Source: UPXZ01 sp964345395 (GTDB lineage: Bacteria; Bacteroidota; Bacteroidia; Bacteroidales; Paludibacteraceae). Taken from it: a DNA stretch of 44,381 nucleotides. This document shows positions 41,452 to 44,381 of the stretch, piece by piece. The stretch is from positions 1 through 44,381 of the forward strand of contig CAYFRA010000007.1 in assembly GCA_964345395.1 (NCBI GenBank), read 5' to 3'. The first letter of the stretch is position 1; each line of letters opens with the position of its first letter. The notes under the pieces are model-generated. The model was not told the origin of the DNA. It worked only from the letters and a program-made list of their open reading frames with translations, and did no database searches. Both the position numbers and the translations under genes were made by a program.

Positions 41452-44358
41452 TTATTTCAAAATTAGCTTGAAAGTTTCTTCTCCTACTTTAAGAAGAACC
41501 ACGCCACTATATCCCACAATATCAATTGTATTGGAGCCCGATTGAAGCATATCTGCATACAACAATTGACCTGTTAAACTGTAAACATAAACTGGCACAG
41601 CATCAGTTTGCATCATTACGATGATTTTCTTATCTACAGTTTTTATAAGCACATCAGGATTATAAACACTTTGATTAGAAGTGGATAACAACGATATTGG
41701 TCCAACCTCAACAGATTTTTCGCTCTCTCCTAAGTCATTAACTGCCGAAACTCTGTAGTAATAAGATTTTGAGTTGTCCAAACCACGCAATTCATAGATG
41801 TTGTTGCTTGTGAGAAATGGGGCTCCTGGCAGATTCGTTTCTGATGTAATACCTTTTTGAGTTATTTTGATATTATCTATAAAAAATCTACCCTTTGATT
41901 CAGTATAAGATTCAATTTTTAGTTTTGTTTCATTAGTACCATTGCGCAAGATATAGGCAAATGAGTCGAAATTATAGCTTGAATTATTCAAAACTTCCCC
42001 AATATGATATCTTACATTGTTTACAACAAGATACAAATCTCTATTATCTCCGCCCCAAGCCATCGCATCAAAATAGAGATAAAAATCACCATCATCTGCT
42101 GATAAGTCTAAAGTCGGGGTTTCTATAAAGCCTCCAACGCTATTACTACCAATTTTCAAAGCTCCTCCAGCTTCATAAATTTTATTTCCGCTCCAACCCT
42201 GAGTTGATGTAAAGGAGTTTATGCTGGCCGAAATATCTACTGACCCTACCCCACTATTGTTGGGTGCACCATTGCTTACTAAATCAAAGTTTTCTTCTAA
42301 CACTGTTGTCTCATTCGGATTGTATTCTTTGGTATAAACATAAATATTATAATAATCGGCATGATCAACCCCCTCCCATATAGCATCAAAACCATTGTTA
42401 TAAACAGTCAACATACTGACATCAAATGGCACTTCTGGTGTAGTTGGCAAAGCTGGTTCAACAATCTCTCCATTGACATCATTTCCAACCAACTGAACAC
42501 CCAACTCGTTATCACCTACTTGCAAGCTTAGTTCTGCTGTCAGTTTTCCTTCAATAATGGGCGAGAATTTGACAACAATCTTCGCCTGATACTTGTCAAT
42601 CAATATATTAGTTACTTCAAAATGCTCAGAATCATCACCTATAATATCATACTCAAGCTCTTCTGCTGTTTTATTTGTAAATGAGATATTGATTGTTTTG
42701 CTAACAGATTGGCCAACTTCAACATTAAAACGAACCGAATCTGTTGCATCAATAATCAGTTGTTTGTGAAAATCAAAGCTAATCAAACCCTCATCTTCCT
42801 CAATATTATTTACACTTTGATAATAAGCATCACCATTTGCCAGTTTGAAATCATACGCTACAACCCCCGATGTACCCGGAAATGGATCTCCCCCCATCGT
42901 GTTTTTATTCGCAATGTTATCCGCTTCTATAATATCCAACACCATATTGTTTGGATCATTGTTTGTTTCATTGTAATAGAGTTTATAATTGTCATGTCGC
43001 ACACGATAAATCAACATTCCGTGACCCGGCAAATATGTATCCCAATCCGTTTTCTGCCTATTCTCTAAAAGATAAAACTCATCGGGCTGAGGAGAATTTA
43101 CATCTAAATTATGCTCATTGGTGTTCGACACAAGATATGAAACATTTGATGTATTCAATGGCTCTAACTCGATATTATTAACACTTTCCGCAAGCAATTC
43201 GGGGGTATGAAAACCAATCAAAAACCGTTCGTAAGAACTATAACCAGGAGGAGTTTTACCTCCATTTGAATAAGAACCATAATCCATCACACTCCAACTA
43301 TTTAAGGTGAAGTGATTTGCTCCATCGGTTGCATAAAAATCGGGTAAACCCAATACGTGTCCAAATTCATGCACAAAAGTTCCAATTCCTGCCATATTTG
43401 CCCCCGATGAACCCCTAAATTCAGATGTACAGGCATAATCAAACAATTTTTTCCCATTAAATGTGATTGAAGCTTCACTCCCAAAATAATTATACCCACG
43501 AGATACGCTCCAACGATGAGGCCAAATGGTATTTTCACCACCCCATTCAGCTTCATTATAACCAGCGTAATAAACAAAAACATTATCAATATAACCATCA
43601 TTATCCGTATCGTATTCAGATAAATCGACACCATCGTTATAAGCAGCCGTTACAGCATCTACAACCATTTGCACTGGATTTTTGTCATTACCATTGTTAT
43701 CATTCCCCCCGTAGTAACTCATATTTTGGGGCAATAAGTATGGCCCAACAACAACAAAATCGGGATCGAAATTTCCCATTGAGTTATCTCTAAAATAATC
43801 TCTTGCCGAACCTGTTCCTCCATTTTCGCTATAAGCCTCTTCGTTTAACAGATTGGTAAAAGCTTCTTGTGGATCTTGAACTGTAAATGAAACATCTTGA
43901 TACTCAACCAAAATAACCAATGATTTTGGTGAACCAACCACAGGAAATTTCATAGGTTTTGGGATCTCTTGATGCTGATTAAAAGATCTTTGTGCTTTGT
44001 AATGTTGATTCAGTTTCGAGATGTTTTCTTGCAAATCAATCTGAAGTAGCTCTAATTCTTTTTGCTCCAAATCGGTACGCAACCAGCGGCTTTTGGCTTT
44101 TATATTCATATCAATAAGTTTTCCATCTGTATCGATTTGAGCATAATGATAAAAACCCGATGCTGTTTTCACAACAGGAATTCCATCAATTGTGGCTTCA
44201 TAATGAAAAAACTCATCTCCACGCATCACAAGCTCAATATAGCTTCCATCGGGTTGTTGAACTTTGATGGGATGCGGGGATGCTGGTACTGAAGAAACTT
44301 GGTATTGCACAAACAGCAAAATAAACAATAGGGCAATGGGTTTGTAGTTTTTTGACAT
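41452..44358 (-). CDS. M6-family metalloprotease with T9SS C-terminal sorting domain
   Basis: 968 aa. A signal peptide (1-~25) precedes a propeptide-like region (~28-135) and an M6 (immune inhibitor A-like) catalytic domain (~140-470) with the zinc motif HEFGHVLGLPD at 330-340 and a calcium-type loop DTDNDGYID near 250. A beta-sandwich region (~540-640), a fibronectin-III-like plus jelly-roll segment (~645-880), and a C-terminal ~75-residue type A T9SS sorting domain (VYVYSLTGQLLYADML ... GYSGVVLLKVGEETFKLILK) follow. It should be exported across the outer membrane by the Por system and attached to the surface or released. It digests proteins; a role in nutrition is likely (inference). Confidence 0.92.
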   Translation of the reverse strand: MSKNYKPIALLFILLFVQYQVSSVPASPHPIKVQQPDGSYIELVMRGDEFFHYEATIDGIPVVKTASGFYHYAQIDTDGKLIDMNIKAKSRWLRTDLEQKELELLQIDLQENISKLNQHYKAQRSFNQHQEIPKPMKFPVVGSPKSLVILVEYQDVSFTVQDPQEAFTNLLNEEAYSENGGTGSARDYFRDNSMGNFDPDFVVVGPYLLPQNMSYYGGNDNNGNDKNPVQMVVDAVTAAYNDGVDLSEYDTDNDGYIDNVFVYYAGYNEAEWGGENTIWPHRWSVSRGYNYFGSEASITFNGKKLFDYACTSEFRGSSGANMAGIGTFVHEFGHVLGLPDFYATDGANHFTLNSWSVMDYGSYSNGGKTPPGYSSYERFLIGFHTPELLAESVNNIELEPLNTSNVSYLVSNTNEHNLDVNSPQPDEFYLLENRQKTDWDTYLPGHGMLIYRVRHDNYKLYYNETNNDPNNMVLDIIEADNIANKNTMGGDPFPGTSGVVAYDFKLANGDAYYQSVNNIEEDEGLISFDFHKQLIIDATDSVRFNVEVGQSVSKTINISFTNKTAEELEYDIIGDDSEHFEVTNILIDKYQAKIVVKFSPIIEGKLTAELSLQVGDNELGVQLVGNDVNGEIVEPALPTTPEVPFDVSMLTVYNNGFDAIWEGVDHADYYNIYVYTKEYNPNETTVLEENFDLVSNGAPNNSGVGSVDISASINSFTSTQGWSGNKIYEAGGALKIGSNSVGGFIETPTLDLSADDGDFYLYFDAMAWGGDNRDLYLVVNNVRYHIGEVLNNSSYNFDSFAYILRNGTNETKLKIESYTESKGRFFIDNIKITQKGITSETNLPGAPFLTSNNIYELRGLDNSKSYYYRVSAVNDLGESEKSVEVGPISLLSTSNQSVYNPDVLIKTVDKKIIVMMQTDAVPVYVYSLTGQLLYADMLQSGSNTIDIVGYSGVVLLKVGEETFKLILK

Positions 44359-44381
44359 AGCGAAGGAAGGATTTAATTTTT

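Noticed and set aside
43302..43634. 110-codon antisense-frame ORF inside the M6 peptidase
   Set aside because: It is a frame shadow of the catalytic domain on the same strand, with no start signals of its own.
1..44381. CRISPR arrays, insertion sequences, prophage or integron features
   Set aside because: No regularly spaced repeats, transposase, integrase or phage structural genes were seen on either strand.

Overview
The window is a low-G+C stretch of a Bacteroidota chromosome, most likely from the order Bacteroidales (inference). The reasons are the promoter form TTG-N18..22-TAnnTTTG seen repeatedly, a DUF3078 protein, a CarboxypepD-like/TonB-type outer-membrane receptor, PPi-dependent phosphofructokinase, a Rho factor with a long disordered insert, a stand-alone methionine-synthase activation domain, and a secreted M6 peptidase ending in a type IX secretion (T9SS) sorting domain. 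A run of exactly 100 N at 41287-41386 shows that this is a scaffold from a draft assembly, so linkage across that point is not certain. I see no insertion sequence, prophage, CRISPR array or rRNA. The region reads as core chromosome made of short operons.

Layout: 1-2275 is a minus-strand run (membrane metallophosphoesterase cut by the window edge, MetH activation domain protein, small membrane protein). An apparently frameshifted small membrane-protein gene follows at 2387-2562. 2690-4578 holds aroQ-pyk and 4787-7243 the outer-membrane receptor. 7292-8669 (minus) is a LolD-type ABC ATPase and tcdA. 8780-11783 (plus) is a YgjP-type metallopeptidase, an SBF-family transporter and dgt. A tRNA-Leu(UAA) with its own promoter and terminator lies at 11983-12068. 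gyrA and a periplasmic TPR protein run to 16111; ssb is convergent. nagB faces a two-domain DUF1080 lipoprotein followed by folC (minus). tilS and rho are plus, separated by a structured rho leader. A HEYGH protein (minus) and a membrane-anchored thioredoxin (plus) diverge. infC-rpmI-rplT (minus) is a classical ribosomal operon, and mfd diverges from it.

29800-32331 holds divergent inorganic pyrophosphatase and PPi-phosphofructokinase. 32483-35983 is a five-gene plus operon (outer-membrane-like protein, S41 peptidase lipoprotein, TrmH-type methyltransferase, TPR protein, SUI1/YciH). 35999-38577 (minus) has a group III truncated globin, SufE, an SRPBCC protein, pyrE and a YraN protein. 38753-40531 pairs a small ribbon-helix-helix-like protein with a DUF3078 protein. 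A small membrane protein, the gap with a truncated gene at its edge, and the large T9SS M6 peptidase close the window.

Functionally this is housekeeping: replication and repair (gyrA, ssb, dgt, mfd), transcription and translation (rho, infC, rpmI, rplT, tilS, tcdA, trmH-like, tRNA-Leu), central metabolism with a PPi link (pyk, pfp, ppa), cofactor and nucleotide supply (folC, pyrE, aroQ, MetH reactivation), and envelope proteins. I did not find a clearly new multi-gene system. The most interesting signals are regulatory: a rho leader with promoter, 20-codon ORF and intrinsic-terminator hairpin ending 14 nt before the start codon; a bulged stem-loop directly upstream of rplT; paired 16-nt repeats spaced exactly 50 bp in front of the globin gene; and nearly leaderless starts for mfd and the YgjP-type gene.
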